Assembly: GCF_018390645.1 (NCBI RefSeq)
Contig: NZ_JAHBGC010000020.1
Coordinates: 909,467-973,466, forward strand
Length of the DNA stretch: 64,000 bases
Origin: Ancylobacter dichloromethanicus
GTDB taxonomy: Bacteria > Pseudomonadota > Alphaproteobacteria > Rhizobiales > Xanthobacteraceae
Direction of reading: 5' to 3'
The first letter of the stretch is position 1. Every line of letters starts with the position of its first letter. Both the position numbers and the translations under genes were made by a program. A model generated the notes under the pieces. The model was given only the letters and a program-made list of their open reading frames with translations, was not told the DNA's origin and ran no database searches. Below, one piece after another: positions 33,281-42,381 of this stretch.

Positions 33281-33564
33281 TCCACCACTTTCGGGACAGC
33301 GAAGAAACCGTCCTCGGCCGCCGGCGCATTGGCGAGCACCCGCTCGGCATAGCCGCCGTCATTCACCACGTCCTCGCGCAGCGGCAGCTTCATCGGAATG
33401 ACGCTGGTCATCGGCTCGACGCCGGTGGTGTCCACCTCGCCGAGTTGCTCCACGAAGGCGAGGATGGCGTTGAGCTCGCCCTGGAGGTGCGCCACCTCGT
33501 CCTCCGTCACGGCGATGCGCGCGAGATGCGCGACTCGCCGGACCGTCGCCTGATCGACCGACAT
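33277..33564 (-). CDS. gatC: Aspartyl/glutamyl-tRNA(Asn/Gln) amidotransferase subunit C
   Basis: A 95-residue GatC that clamps GatA and GatB. Family text is [20 protein letters not shown] (9-28), [20 protein letters not shown] (34-53), then PLREDVV and the C-terminal [12 protein letters not shown]. The ATG at 33564 gives the normal length; a longer upstream frame is not needed. The TGA overlaps the gatA ATG by 4 bp, indicating coupled translation. Confidence 0.95.
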   Translation of the reverse strand: MSVDQATVRRVAHLARIAVTEDEVAHLQGELNAILAFVEQLGEVDTTGVEPMTSVIPMKLPLREDVVNDGGYAERVLANAPAAEDGFFAVPKVVE

Positions 33565-33682
33565 CCGAATTCCCAATCCACTATAACCGATGCGCGCCGT
33601 ATAGCAGGCACGCACCGCGCCCCGCAACGCGCGGCGCTACGCTCAACATGTCAGATGGGAGGCGAATGCCGGTCGAAGCTCA

Positions 33683-33982
33683 TCAGGAGCGCGCCTGCTC
33701 CAGGCACTGGCCCGCCGCCTGCGCGTTGGAGCGCGCATTGCCGCGGTCGATCTGGCCGGACATCGCCAGCGACTTGGTGGTGTCGGTGACGATGGTGCGC
33801 AGGTCGCCACTGTCGCCCGCCGCCATCACGGCGGAATAGATCGCCTTGCCGTCGGCGGTGAGCGAAGCGGCGCAGGCGTCGCCCGCCGCCTGGTCGGCGC
33901 GGGCGGCGCCACCCGCCAGCAGAACGAGCGCGGCGCAGGTCGTGGACAGGGCGGCGGCGCGGACGATGGAACCAAGCATCAT
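33683..33982 (-). CDS. Small secreted protein of unknown function
   Basis: A 99-residue protein with a Sec signal peptide (MMLGSIVRAAALSTTCAALV, cleavage after ARA near 29). The mature part is about 70 residues with two Cys (DACAAS and GQCLEQ) near its ends, suitable for one disulfide in the periplasm. Text such as GKAIYSAVMAAG and SARSNAQAAGQCL-like (GNARSNAQAAGQCL) occurs in small exported proteins of Hyphomicrobiales; I cannot name the family. The ATG pair at 33982/33979 leaves the start uncertain by one codon. It lies 26 bp from another small secreted gene on the same strand. Confidence 0.65.
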   Translation of the reverse strand: MMLGSIVRAAALSTTCAALVLLAGGAARADQAAGDACAASLTADGKAIYSAVMAAGDSGDLRTIVTDTTKSLAMSGQIDRGNARSNAQAAGQCLEQARS

Positions 33983-34008
33983 GATACTCTCCGTGATAGT
34001 GATGGTGA

Positions 34009-34350
34009 TCAGCGCAGGCCGGCCCGGTTGACGCCGCCATTCACATTGACGCCAGGACCGGGCCGGGCCACCGCGCGTGCATTGGCATTGGCGCCGGCCG
34101 TGCAGCCCACGGGATAGCCGGGGCGGGTGCAGTGGACAGCCGCCCGCGCGGCGGGCGCGGCATAGGGGGTGGCACGAACGACACATCCCACCGGAAAGCC
34201 CGGTGAGGTGCAATAGATCACGGCCGCGTCCGCAGGGACGGCGGCGCCCATCGTGAGAGCGACCAGCAGCCCACCGCCGAAGGCGGCCGGCGCGAGGCGG
34301 CGCACTTGCGGAAACATGCGAGAACGAATGGTCATCATCTCTTCTCCCAT
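34009..34350 (-). CDS. Small secreted protein with duplicated CTxPGxPVGC motif
   Basis: A protein of up to 113 residues; the ATG at 34335 (MTIRSRMFPQV) is a likely better start. After a signal peptide (hydrophobic AFGGGLLVALTMGAAV, cleavage after ADA) the mature part contains two copies of a short motif, YCTSPGFPVGC and HCTRPGYPVGC, about 34 residues apart. The C-terminus is Asn/Val/Gly-rich (GPGVNVNGGVN). Each motif has a Cys pair that could form a disulfide loop. No named family is recognised. It is probably cotranscribed with the small secreted gene at 33683-33982 downstream. Confidence 0.65.
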   Translation of the reverse strand: MGEEMMTIRSRMFPQVRRLAPAAFGGGLLVALTMGAAVPADAAVIYCTSPGFPVGCVVRATPYAAPAARAAVHCTRPGYPVGCTAGANANARAVARPGPGVNVNGGVNRAGLR

Positions 34351-34560
34351 TTGTCTTCCCCTGGAACCCTCGATTGATCGGGCGCAATCGCCCCATCAAC
34401 AAGGAAGCACTCTGGATTCAATGATTTCGGGTATCTTCTCGACGCGAAGGTCGATCAAGCTTCGCGAAAACGCCCCCAAGGGATTCGGCGACACAATCGG
34501 GCGATTTGTAGCCGCCGGCAATGTCGATTATTGGTCGCAACGTTGGGTAAGAGGACAGTC

Positions 34561-35475
34561 ATGTTTGCGCGGGATTCAGCCATCGACCCATCCGGTGGCG
34601 ACGACAAGGCCCGTTTCGACGCATTGATGCCGGGCGAGGTACAGGAGCGCGCCCGGCTGCGGGCCCGGCCGGATTTTCACTGGGTGGCGCGGCAGGCGGC
34701 AATCAATCTCAGCGACGCCTATCGCGGCAATCTGCTGCTGACACGCTTGCTCAACGACCGTGGCCGCTTCGTTCTTGCCCTGCTGATCCTGGACCTGCAT
34801 TTCGACCAGCCCGACGCCCCCGGCCTGACCACCGGCCGGCTGAAGGCCGAGGCGGTCGCACTGGACGTGTGCAGCCCGGGCCGGGTCGGGGCCATCCTTG
34901 CGGCGTTCCGGGTATTCGGCCTGATCGCGCCGGCACCGGATGCCGACGGGCGTCGCCGGCGGCTGGTCGTGACCGAGCGGCTGATGTCGATCCACCGCGA
35001 ACGCTGGCGGACCATGCTCAACACCCTCGCCCTTGTCGTGCCGGAGGACGGCGAGCGCGGGCTGCGCCATCTCGACAATCCGGACTTCCTCGCCGCCTTC
35101 GTCCGCGCCCTGCTGAAGCCGCTGCGCGCCGGCTGGCGTCCCGCCTTCGACATTCCGGCCATCGGTCAATTCGCCGATCGGGACGGCGGCCTGCTGATCG
35201 CGCTCGCCTTGTTCGGTACCGGGCTGAACGGGCAGCCGCTGTCGATCTCGCAGCTGGCGCGCTCGTTCCGTATCTCCCGCTCGCATGTCGTCGGCATCGT
35301 GCAGGATGCCGCCGAGGCGGGTCTGGTGCGGCGGGTGGGGGAGCAGGGCACGCGCGGGCCGGGCGTGCTGCCGCAGCCCGCCCTGACGGAGGCGATGGAG
35401 CACTTCGTCGCCATGGCGCTGGTACGCCAGATGACGGCGGTGCGCGCCGGCCTCGCCGCCATCGACGCGCCCTGA
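34561..35475 (+). CDS. Winged-helix regulator-like protein of unknown target
   Basis: A 304-residue protein from the ATG at 34561. The C-terminal part holds a helix-turn-helix, LSISQLARSFRISRSHVVGI (about 222-241), followed by VQDAAEAGLVRRVGEQG, which fits a winged helix of the MarR/IclR kind. The N-terminal half has a second likely helical DNA-binding or dimer region (TTGRLKAEAVALDVCSPGRV). I do not recognise a named family. The 200 bp upstream hold no gene and are a little less GC-rich; the target genes are unknown. No membrane segment. Confidence 0.6.
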   Translation: MFARDSAIDPSGGDDKARFDALMPGEVQERARLRARPDFHWVARQAAINLSDAYRGNLLLTRLLNDRGRFVLALLILDLHFDQPDAPGLTTGRLKAEAVALDVCSPGRVGAILAAFRVFGLIAPAPDADGRRRRLVVTERLMSIHRERWRTMLNTLALVVPEDGERGLRHLDNPDFLAAFVRALLKPLRAGWRPAFDIPAIGQFADRDGGLLIALALFGTGLNGQPLSISQLARSFRISRSHVVGIVQDAAEAGLVRRVGEQGTRGPGVLPQPALTEAMEHFVAMALVRQMTAVRAGLAAIDAP

Positions 35476-35482
35476 GCCGCGC

Positions 35483-36187
35483 TCACCCCCGCGAGAACGT
35501 CACCGGCACGCCCTTCTCCGGCACCACCACCGTCGCCTCCTCGCCGACCAGGGCGACGAATCGATCGGCGCCCGGCTCCAGCAGGCCGAAGGTCGCGTAA
35601 TGGGCGGGAATGATGGTGAGGCCGCCCAGATAGCGCGACACCGCCACCGCCGCGAGTTCCGGGCCCATGGTAAAGCGGTCGCCGATCGGCACGATCACCA
35701 CGTCCGGCTTGTGCAGCTCGGCGATCAGGCCCATGTCGGAGAAGATGTCGGTGTCGCCCATGTGCCAGACCGTGGGCTCGCCCGGCGCCTTGACGATCAG
35801 GCCGTTGGCATTGCCGAGATAGACCGACCTGCCCTCGTCCATCATGCCGGAAGAATGGTCCGCCCGCACCATGCTGACGGCGAAGTCGTCGAGGTGGATG
35901 GTGCCGCCGGTGTTCATCATCTCGATCTTCGCCACCCCCTGCTGGGCCAGCCAGCCGGCGAGGTCGGCATTGGCCACCACGGTCGCCTCGTTGGTGCGCG
36001 CGATCGCCACCGTGTCGCCGACATGGTCGCCATGGCCATGGGTGAGCAGTACATGCGAGACCCCAGCGGTCGCCGCGCCGAAATCGCCGGCAAAGGCCGG
36101 GTTTCCGGTCAGGAAAGGATCGATCAGCACGGAAGTGTCCGCGAAATCGAGCCGAAACGCCGCATGGCCGAACCAGGTGATCTTCAT
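35483..36187 (-). CDS. Metal-dependent hydrolase, UPF0173 type
   Basis: A 234-residue metallo-beta-lactamase-fold hydrolase of the UPF0173 group. Metal ligands are visible in LLTHGHGDHVGD (about 48-59), RADHSSGMM, MGDTDIFSDMGL and the C-terminal IPAHYATFG. The N-terminus MKITWFGHAAFRLDF fits the start at 36187; a start two codons further (36193) is also possible. The substrate is unknown. It converges with the wHTH gene (7 bp between the stops) and is divergent from ruvX. Confidence 0.88.
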   Translation of the reverse strand: MKITWFGHAAFRLDFADTSVLIDPFLTGNPAFAGDFGAATAGVSHVLLTHGHGDHVGDTVAIARTNEATVVANADLAGWLAQQGVAKIEMMNTGGTIHLDDFAVSMVRADHSSGMMDEGRSVYLGNANGLIVKAPGEPTVWHMGDTDIFSDMGLIAELHKPDVVIVPIGDRFTMGPELAAVAVSRYLGGLTIIPAHYATFGLLEPGADRFVALVGEEATVVVPEKGVPVTFSRG

Positions 36188-36320
36188 CGCCATTCCTCTC
36201 TTGCGTTGCTGGAGCGCCTGGGAACATAGGGCGTCGCTCCGGCCACACAAGCAGGCCGCCGCGCGAGCACCCGTGCCGGCCATGGCGTCCGCCCGGCGGC
36301 CATGCTAGGCGAGCGCGGTC

Positions 36321-36803
36321 ATGGTCGCTGCCATCCTCACCGTCACCGACGCCGCTCCGCTCCTGCCGCCCCGCGGCGGGCTGATCGGGCTCGACCTCGG
36401 TACAAAAACCATTGGCGTCGCCAGTTCCGACCCCGACCGGCGGCTCGCCGCCCCGGTGGAGACCATCGCCCGCAAGCAGTTCACCCCGGATGCGGGGCGT
36501 ATCCTGGCGCTCGGCGCGGCGCGCGGCGCGGTCGGAATCGTGGTCGGCCTGCCGGTGAACATGGACGGCAGCGAGGGGCCGCGCGCCCAGTCCTCGCGCG
36601 CCTTCGCCCGCAACCTTGCCCGGCTGACCGAACTGCCGATCATTCTGTGGGACGAGCGCCTCTCCACCGCCGCCGTCGAGCGCGACATGATCGCCATGGA
36701 CATGAGCCGCGCCCGCCGCGCCGAGGTGGTGGACCAGCAGGCCGCCGCCTTCATCCTGCAAGGCGCGCTCGACCGGCTGCGCTTCATCGCCGGCAGCGGT
36801 TGA
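36321..36803 (+). CDS. ruvX: Putative Holliday junction resolvase / pre-16S rRNA nuclease YqgF
   Basis: A 160-residue YqgF-family nuclease. The RNase H-like fold shows IGLDLGTKTIGVASSD (22-37) with the first catalytic Asp, VGLPVNMDGSEGPRAQ, and WDERLSTAAVE with its acidic residues. The C-terminal VVDQQAAAFILQGAL carries the last Asp. Known roles are pre-16S rRNA 5'-end processing and possibly junction resolution. The N-terminus is extended by about 18 residues; a later start cannot be excluded. It leads into the AEC carrier gene 40 bp downstream. Confidence 0.92.
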   Translation: MVAAILTVTDAAPLLPPRGGLIGLDLGTKTIGVASSDPDRRLAAPVETIARKQFTPDAGRILALGAARGAVGIVVGLPVNMDGSEGPRAQSSRAFARNLARLTELPIILWDERLSTAAVERDMIAMDMSRARRAEVVDQQAAAFILQGALDRLRFIAGSG

Positions 36804-36843
36804 GGCCGGGCGATGGAGCGGGTTTCGATGGAGCGGGTCTGAG

Positions 36844-37773
36844 ATGTCCGCCGTGCTCGGCGCGCTGGTGCCGGTGTTCCTCATCATCGCCCTCGGCGCG
36901 GTGCTCAAGCGCGGGCTGCTGCCCGAGGCCTCGCACTGGGTCGCGCTGGAGCGGCTGACCTATTACATCCTGTTTCCCGCCTTGCTGGTGGTGAGCATCG
37001 CAGGGGCGGATCTCGGCGAGGTGGCGGTGGTCGAGGTGGCGACGGCGCTTCTTGGCGCCATCGGCCTCACGGGCGCTTTCCTCACCCTCGCGCGGGCCCC
37101 GATCTGCCGGGCCTTCGGCCTTGCCGGCCCGAGCTACACATCGGTGTTCCAGGGTGCGCTGCGCTGGAACACCTATATCGCTCTCGCCGTCTCCGGCTCG
37201 CTCGCCGGCCCGCGCGGTCTGGCGGTGGCCGCCGTCGGGCTGGCGGTGATGATTCCGGTGTTGAACACGCTCAGCGTCATCGTACTGGCGCGCCACGGCG
37301 AAAATGGCGGCAAAGGCAACCGCCTGCTGCTGCAGATACTGCGCAACCCGTTCATCTGGTCCTGCGCCGCCGGCGCGCTGATCAACGCCCTGCATCTACC
37401 GATCCCGCCGGTGCTGATGACCTTCGGCGACATTCTCGGCCGCTCGTCGCTGGCGCTCGGCCTGCTGGTGGTCGGCGCCGGGCTGCGGCTCGGTGACCTG
37501 CGCCGACCGCGCGCCGCCACATGGTTCGCCTGTATGGTCAAACTGGCCCTTCTGCCCGGCATCGCGGTGGCGATCGCCGTCGCGCTCGGCCTGCGCGACA
37601 TCGACCTGCTCGTGGTCGCCGTCGGCGCTTCCGTCCCCTCCGCTCCGAACGGCTATGTGCTGGCGCGGCAGATGGGCGGCGACGCCCCGTTGCTGGCGGA
37701 AATTCTGACGATTCAAACACTTCTGGCCGCCGTCAGCATGCCGCTTATCATCGCCGCGGTGACGCTGCTGTGA
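36844..37773 (+). CDS. AEC-family transporter (auxin efflux carrier type)
   Basis: A 309-residue membrane protein with about ten hydrophobic segments. The pattern of the AEC family is visible: an N-terminal [39 protein letters not shown], and in the second half [33 protein letters not shown] and the ending [20 protein letters not shown]. Family members export or import small organic acids such as malonate or auxin-like compounds; the substrate here is unknown. It lies between ruvX and pyrB in the same direction. Confidence 0.88.
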   Translation: MSAVLGALVPVFLIIALGAVLKRGLLPEASHWVALERLTYYILFPALLVVSIAGADLGEVAVVEVATALLGAIGLTGAFLTLARAPICRAFGLAGPSYTSVFQGALRWNTYIALAVSGSLAGPRGLAVAAVGLAVMIPVLNTLSVIVLARHGENGGKGNRLLLQILRNPFIWSCAAGALINALHLPIPPVLMTFGDILGRSSLALGLLVVGAGLRLGDLRRPRAATWFACMVKLALLPGIAVAIAVALGLRDIDLLVVAVGASVPSAPNGYVLARQMGGDAPLLAEILTIQTLLAAVSMPLIIAAVTLL

Positions 37774-37843
37774 GCGAAAAGCGGGACGGCACGCTAATCT
37801 GCTTGCGGCGCGGCCCCGCTGCCTCTATCCAGCCGACTTCGAT

Positions 37844-38809
37844 ATGACATCGAACCCGAACGCCACTTTCACCCTTCGACGCCGGCACCTGCTCGGCATT
37901 GAGGGCCTGTCGCCCGACGAAATCGTCGGCCTGCTCGACCTTGCCGAGGAGTTCGTGCTTCTCAATCGTCAGGTGGAGAAGAAGCGGGCGACGCTGCGCG
38001 GACGCACCCAGATCAATCTGTTCTTCGAAGCCTCGACGCGGACCCAGTCCTCGTTCGAAATCGCCGGCAAGCGATTGGGCGCCGATGTGATGAACATGTC
38101 GGTCAGCACCTCCTCGGTGAAGAAGGGCGAGACGCTCGTCGATACCGCGGCGACGCTGAACGCCATGCATCCGGATGTGCTGATCGTGCGCCACAGCGCC
38201 TCCGGGGCGGTGGAACTGCTGGCCCGCAAGGTCGATTGCGCGGTGGTCAATGCCGGCGACGGCGCCCATGAACACCCGACCCAGGCGCTGCTCGACGCGC
38301 TGACCATCCGCCGCAACAAGGGCCGCATCCAGGGACTGACCGTCGCCATCTGCGGCGACATCACTCATTCGCGGGTCGCCCGCTCCAATATCCTGCTGCT
38401 CCAGGCCCTTGGTGCCCAGGTGCGCGTCGTCGCCCCGCCCACCCTTTTGCCGAAGGGCATCGAGCGCTTCGGCGTGGCGGTCCATGGCGACATGCGCTCG
38501 GGCCTCGCCGATGTCGACATCGTGATGATGCTGCGGCTCCAGCGCGAGCGCATGAACGGCTCCTATGTGCCTTCGGTGAAAGAGTATTTCCACTTCTGGG
38601 GGCTGGACGAGGCCAAGCTGCGCTACGCCAGGCCGGACGCGCTGGTGATGCATCCCGGCCCGATGAATCGCGGCGTCGAGATCGATTCGGCAGTGGCCGA
38701 CGGTGCCCAGTCACTGATCCGCGAACAGGTCGAGATGGGGGTCGCCGTCCGCATGGCGGTGCTCGACGCGCTCTCGCGAACCCTGCCGGGAAATCTGCCC
38801 AATGCATGA
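37844..38809 (+). CDS. pyrB: Aspartate carbamoyltransferase catalytic subunit
   Basis: A 321-residue ATCase that joins carbamoyl phosphate and aspartate in pyrimidine synthesis. The carbamoyl-phosphate motif [13 protein letters not shown] (63-75 region, STRT), the [17 protein letters not shown] stretch and the aspartate-loop-like [11 protein letters not shown] are all intact. It overlaps the following pyrC homologue by 8 bp (ATG inside the pyrB 3' end), so the two are coupled. In Pseudomonas, ATCase of this size needs the adjacent inactive dihydroorotase-like protein for assembly. No pyrI regulatory gene is seen here. Confidence 0.97.
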   Translation: MTSNPNATFTLRRRHLLGIEGLSPDEIVGLLDLAEEFVLLNRQVEKKRATLRGRTQINLFFEASTRTQSSFEIAGKRLGADVMNMSVSTSSVKKGETLVDTAATLNAMHPDVLIVRHSASGAVELLARKVDCAVVNAGDGAHEHPTQALLDALTIRRNKGRIQGLTVAICGDITHSRVARSNILLLQALGAQVRVVAPPTLLPKGIERFGVAVHGDMRSGLADVDIVMMLRLQRERMNGSYVPSVKEYFHFWGLDEAKLRYARPDALVMHPGPMNRGVEIDSAVADGAQSLIREQVEMGVAVRMAVLDALSRTLPGNLPNA

Positions 38810-40097
38810 GCCCCGCCCCATCCTGCTCTCCAAGGCGCGCATCCTCGACCCCTCCCGCGACCTCGACACAAAAGGCGACATCCTGATCGCCGACGGGGTC
38901 ATCAAGGACATCGCGCCGAATCTCACTGCCGGCCTGCCGCCGGAGACGGAGATCGTCGACTGCCGCCGTCTCGTCGCGATACCCGGTCTGGTCGACATGC
39001 GCGCCTTCATCGGCGAGCCCGGCGCCGAGCATCGCGAGACGCTGGCCTCAGCCAGCCAGGCGGCGGCGGCGGGCGGGGTCACCACCATCATCTGTCAGCC
39101 CGACACCGACCCGGTGATCGACGATCCCGCCATCGTCGATTTCATCCTGCGCCGAGCGCGCGACACCGCCATTGTCCATGTCCATCCCATGGCCGCCCTC
39201 ACCAAGGGGCTGGAAGGCCGGGAGATGACCGAGATCGGCCTGCTCGGCGCGGCTGGCGCGGTCGCCTTCACCGACGGCACGCGCTCCATCGGCTCGGCGC
39301 AGGTGCTGCGTCGCGCGCTGACCTATGGCCGCGATTTCGGCGCGCTCATCGTCCACCATACTCAGGATGCGAGCCTCGCCGGCGAAGGCGTTATGAATGA
39401 AGGCGAACTCGCCTCCCGCCTCGGCCTCGCCGGCCTGTCCAAGGCGGCGGAAACCATCATTTTCGAGCGCGACGTGCGCCTCGCCGCCATCACCGGCGGG
39501 CGCTATCACGCGGCGTCGCTCACCTGCGCCGATTCTCTGGAGGTCCTGCGCCGGGCCAAGGATGCGGGAATCGACGTCACCGCCTCGGCTTCGATAAACC
39601 ACCTGACGCTCAACGAGCGCGACGTGGTCGGCTACCGCACCTTCTTCAAGCTGACCCCGCCGCTGCGGGCCGAGGAAGACCGCATCGCGCTGGTGGAGGC
39701 GGTGGCCGAAGGGCTGATCGAGATCATCGTCTCCGACCACAACCCGCAAGACGTGGAAGTGAAGCGCCTGCCCTTCTCGGAGGCGGCGTTCGGCGCCGTC
39801 GGGCTGGAGACCATGCTCGCCGCCGGATTGCGCCTGGTCAGCGATGGCGCACTGGACCTGATGACGCTAGTCCGCGCCATGTCGACCCGCCCGGCCGAGC
39901 GGCTAGGGCTGCCAGGCGGCACGCTGCGGCCCGGCGCGCGGGCCGACATCGCCCTGATCGCGCTGGACGAGGCATGGATACTCGATCCGCTGACGCTGAA
40001 ATCGCGCTGCCGCAACACACCCTTCGACGAGGCCCGCTTCGAGGGGCGCGTGGTGCGCACGCTGGTTGCCGGCCGCACGGTATATGAATACGTGTGA
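38802..40097 (+). CDS. Dihydroorotase homologue lacking the HxH metal site (PyrC'-like)
   Basis: A 431-residue amidohydrolase-fold protein of the dihydroorotase family. Active enzymes carry GLIDxHxH, but here the text is [13 protein letters not shown] (62-74): the two His are replaced by Arg67 and Phe69. Other landmarks remain, such as [18 protein letters not shown] (91-108), [13 protein letters not shown] and VSDHNPQD (310-317). Metal-binding and catalysis are therefore likely lost. This is the known pattern of pDHO (pyrC'), a structural partner of ATCase in Pseudomonas. Overlap with pyrB supports that role. An active dihydroorotase must be encoded elsewhere. No frame damage. Confidence 0.85.
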   Translation: MHEPRPILLSKARILDPSRDLDTKGDILIADGVIKDIAPNLTAGLPPETEIVDCRRLVAIPGLVDMRAFIGEPGAEHRETLASASQAAAAGGVTTIICQPDTDPVIDDPAIVDFILRRARDTAIVHVHPMAALTKGLEGREMTEIGLLGAAGAVAFTDGTRSIGSAQVLRRALTYGRDFGALIVHHTQDASLAGEGVMNEGELASRLGLAGLSKAAETIIFERDVRLAAITGGRYHAASLTCADSLEVLRRAKDAGIDVTASASINHLTLNERDVVGYRTFFKLTPPLRAEEDRIALVEAVAEGLIEIIVSDHNPQDVEVKRLPFSEAAFGAVGLETMLAAGLRLVSDGALDLMTLVRAMSTRPAERLGLPGGTLRPGARADIALIALDEAWILDPLTLKSRCRNTPFDEARFEGRVVRTLVAGRTVYEYV

Positions 40098-40174
40098 GCG
40101 GGGCGCCGCCTCGTCTCGCGCCTCCAATCCTCGCGCCTCTGTGCATTCCCCGGGAAGTCTGTAAGGTCGCAGGC

Positions 40175-40780
40175 ATGATCTGGTCGCTACCCCCCTTGTT
40201 GAACCTTCTCGCACTGCTGCTGGGCTATGCCCTCGGCTCCATTCCCTTCGGCCTGATCATCACCCGCCTTGCAGGCACCCAGGACATTCGTAGCATCGGC
40301 TCCGGCAATATCGGCGCCACCAACGTGCTGCGCACCGGCCGCAAGGGCCTCGCCGCCGCGACCCTGCTCGGCGACGCGCTGAAGGGCACGTTCGCCGTGC
40401 TGCTGGCCGGCTGGCTGATCGCCCCGGAAGCGGCACTGGCGGCCGCGCTGGGCGCCTTTCTCGGCCATCTGTTCCCGGTCTGGCTCGGCTTCAAGGGCGG
40501 CAAGGGCGTGGCAACGTTCCTCGGCGTGACGCTGGCGCTGGCCTGGCCGGCCGCACTGGCCTTCGCCGTCGCCTGGCTCGCCGTCGCCTTCGTGTCCCGC
40601 TATTCCTCCCTCGCCGCGCTGGTGGCCAGCGTCGTCACCGTGCTGGCGGCCTTTTTCTGCGGCACCCCGCATACCGGAGCGCTGCTGGCCCTGCTCGCCG
40701 CCCTGCTCTGGTTCATGCACCGCGCCAATATCCGCCGCCTGCTCGCGGGCACGGAAGGCCGGATCGGCAAGAAGGGATAG
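40175..40780 (+). CDS. plsY: Glycerol-3-phosphate acyltransferase
   Basis: A 201-residue membrane enzyme that moves the acyl group from acyl-phosphate to glycerol-3-phosphate, the first step of phospholipid synthesis with PlsX. Family motifs are [13 protein letters not shown] (15-27), [19 protein letters not shown] (40-58), the [18 protein letters not shown] stretch (about 96-113) and later hydrophobic segments. About five membrane spans are predicted. The ATG at 40175 is chosen because it directly precedes the first span; a longer frame from 40094 has no family text. dprA follows 3 bp later. Confidence 0.95.
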   Translation: MIWSLPPLLNLLALLLGYALGSIPFGLIITRLAGTQDIRSIGSGNIGATNVLRTGRKGLAAATLLGDALKGTFAVLLAGWLIAPEAALAAALGAFLGHLFPVWLGFKGGKGVATFLGVTLALAWPAALAFAVAWLAVAFVSRYSSLAALVASVVTVLAAFFCGTPHTGALLALLAALLWFMHRANIRRLLAGTEGRIGKKG

Positions 40781-40783
40781 CGC

Positions 40784-41896
40784 TTGAGCCGGCGCGGCGT
40801 TCATCTCGATCCGGGACAGCGCCGCGACTGGCTCCGCCTGATCCGCGCCGAGAATGTCGGCCCGCGCGCTTTCCGCAGCCTGATCAACCGGTTCGGCGGC
40901 GCGGCGGCGGCGCTGGAGGCACTGCCCGACCTCGCCCGACGGGGCGGCGGCCTGCTGGCCCCGCGCGTTCCCTCCATTGCCGAGGCCGAAGCCGAGATCG
41001 AGGCGCTGGCCCGCATGGGCGGGCGCTTCATCGCCCTCGGCGAGCCGGACTATCCCGCCCTGCTGAGGCAGATCGACGACGCTCCGCCGCTCCTCGCCCT
41101 GCGTGGAAACGCCGAGCTTCTGGCCCGTCCGACGGTCGCCATCGTCGGTGCCCGAAACGCCTCCGGCGCTGGCCTCACCATCACCGCTCGGCTCGGCCGC
41201 GGCCTCGGCGCCGCCGGCTGGGTGGTGGCCTCGGGGCTGGCGCGCGGCATCGACGCCGCCGCCCACGAGGCAAGCCTGCCCACCGGCACCGTCGCAGTGA
41301 TCGCCGGCGGCCATGACCGGCCCTATCCACGCGAGAACGAGGCGCTGATGCAGCGCATCGCCCGCGAGGGGGCCATCCTCACCGAAATGTCGATGGGGTG
41401 GGAGCCGCGCGCCCGCGACTTCCCCCGTCGCAACCGGCTGGTCTCCGGCCTGTCGCTCGGCGTGGTCGTGGTCGAGGCGGCCGAACGTTCCGGCTCGCTG
41501 ATCACCGCCCGCCTCGCCGGCGAACAGGGACGCGAGGTGCTGGCCGTCCCCGGCTCGCCGCTCGACCCGCGCGCGGGCGGTACCAACGCGCTGATCCGGC
41601 AAGGCGCGACGCTGGTGACCGGCACCGAAGATGTGCTCGAAGCCCTTGCCGCGCTGCGCGACCGGCCGCCGATCATCATCGAGGAGAACCCCGCCGAGGC
41701 GATGGAAGCGCCCGAGCCGAGCGACGACAGCCGCGCACGGCTGATTACGCTGCTCGGCCCCTCGCCGCTGCCGGTCGACGAACTGGTCGTGCTGTCGCGG
41801 GCAAGCGCCAGCGAGGTACAGATACTCCTGCTGGAACTCGAACTGGCCGGGCGGCTGGAGCGCCACCGCGACGGCAGCGTTTCGCTGCTCGTTTGA
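40784..41896 (+). CDS. dprA: DNA processing protein DprA
   Basis: A 370-residue DprA, which loads RecA on incoming single-stranded DNA in natural transformation. The Rossmann-like core shows [20 protein letters not shown] (about 120-139), [16 protein letters not shown], the [14 protein letters not shown] stretch and later [20 protein letters not shown]. The N-terminus has a helix-hairpin-like region ([14 protein letters not shown]) and the C-terminus a winged helix ([18 protein letters not shown]). The start is a TTG at 40784, 3 bp after plsY, so it is coupled to it. The gene is complete. Confidence 0.95.
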   Translation: MSRRGVHLDPGQRRDWLRLIRAENVGPRAFRSLINRFGGAAAALEALPDLARRGGGLLAPRVPSIAEAEAEIEALARMGGRFIALGEPDYPALLRQIDDAPPLLALRGNAELLARPTVAIVGARNASGAGLTITARLGRGLGAAGWVVASGLARGIDAAAHEASLPTGTVAVIAGGHDRPYPRENEALMQRIAREGAILTEMSMGWEPRARDFPRRNRLVSGLSLGVVVVEAAERSGSLITARLAGEQGREVLAVPGSPLDPRAGGTNALIRQGATLVTGTEDVLEALAALRDRPPIIIEENPAEAMEAPEPSDDSRARLITLLGPSPLPVDELVVLSRASASEVQILLLELELAGRLERHRDGSVSLLV

Positions 41897-41901
41897 GCGC
41901 C

Positions 41902-42123
41902 TCAGCCGTGCTCGTGGGTCTCCGGCTGGGCCCGCGCCACCGAGTGCGCCTCGTCGCGGGCCATTTCCAGCAGGTAGCGCAGCACGTCGAGCCCGTTGTT
42001 CGCCGCCATGCCTGCCAGTTCGTCGGCAAGTGTGGCAATATAGTCGGCTGCGTCCTGCACAGGCGCACGCTCGCGGTCGGTCTCAGTCACGTCGGACGTC
42101 CGTTGCTGGAGGGTTCGCGCCAA
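41902..42123 (-). CDS. Small conserved-type protein of unknown function
   Basis: A 73-residue hydrophilic, helical protein on the opposite strand between dprA and topA. The likely functional part is DAADYIATLADELAGMAANN (about 24-43) followed by GLDVLRYLLEMARDEAHSVA. Small proteins with this text occur near these genes in Hyphomicrobiales, to my recollection, but have no known role. A later start is possible. It converges with dprA with only 5 bp between the stops. The 258 bp between its start and topA carry no other gene. Confidence 0.6.
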   Translation of the reverse strand: MARTLQQRTSDVTETDRERAPVQDAADYIATLADELAGMAANNGLDVLRYLLEMARDEAHSVARAQPETHEHG

Positions 42124-42381
42124 AAGGGTAGCATAGGCGCATTGCCTGTCACGATCATCGCGTGCACATATTAAGGTTATGCGACCTTAGGATGTATTTC
42201 GATATCGACCGGCCCACCAAGGGTGCCCTTACCCGGCGGAGCATGGCGCAATAACGTGCCCCTGCCTGCACAATGGAGGCGATCCGCGGCACGCGTCCTG
42301 CTTGGCATTTGACACGCCGGGGCCGCTACCCCATTTTCCCGGCCTCTTCGGGCTGGACCCATCAACGGACGTAGCGAACTC

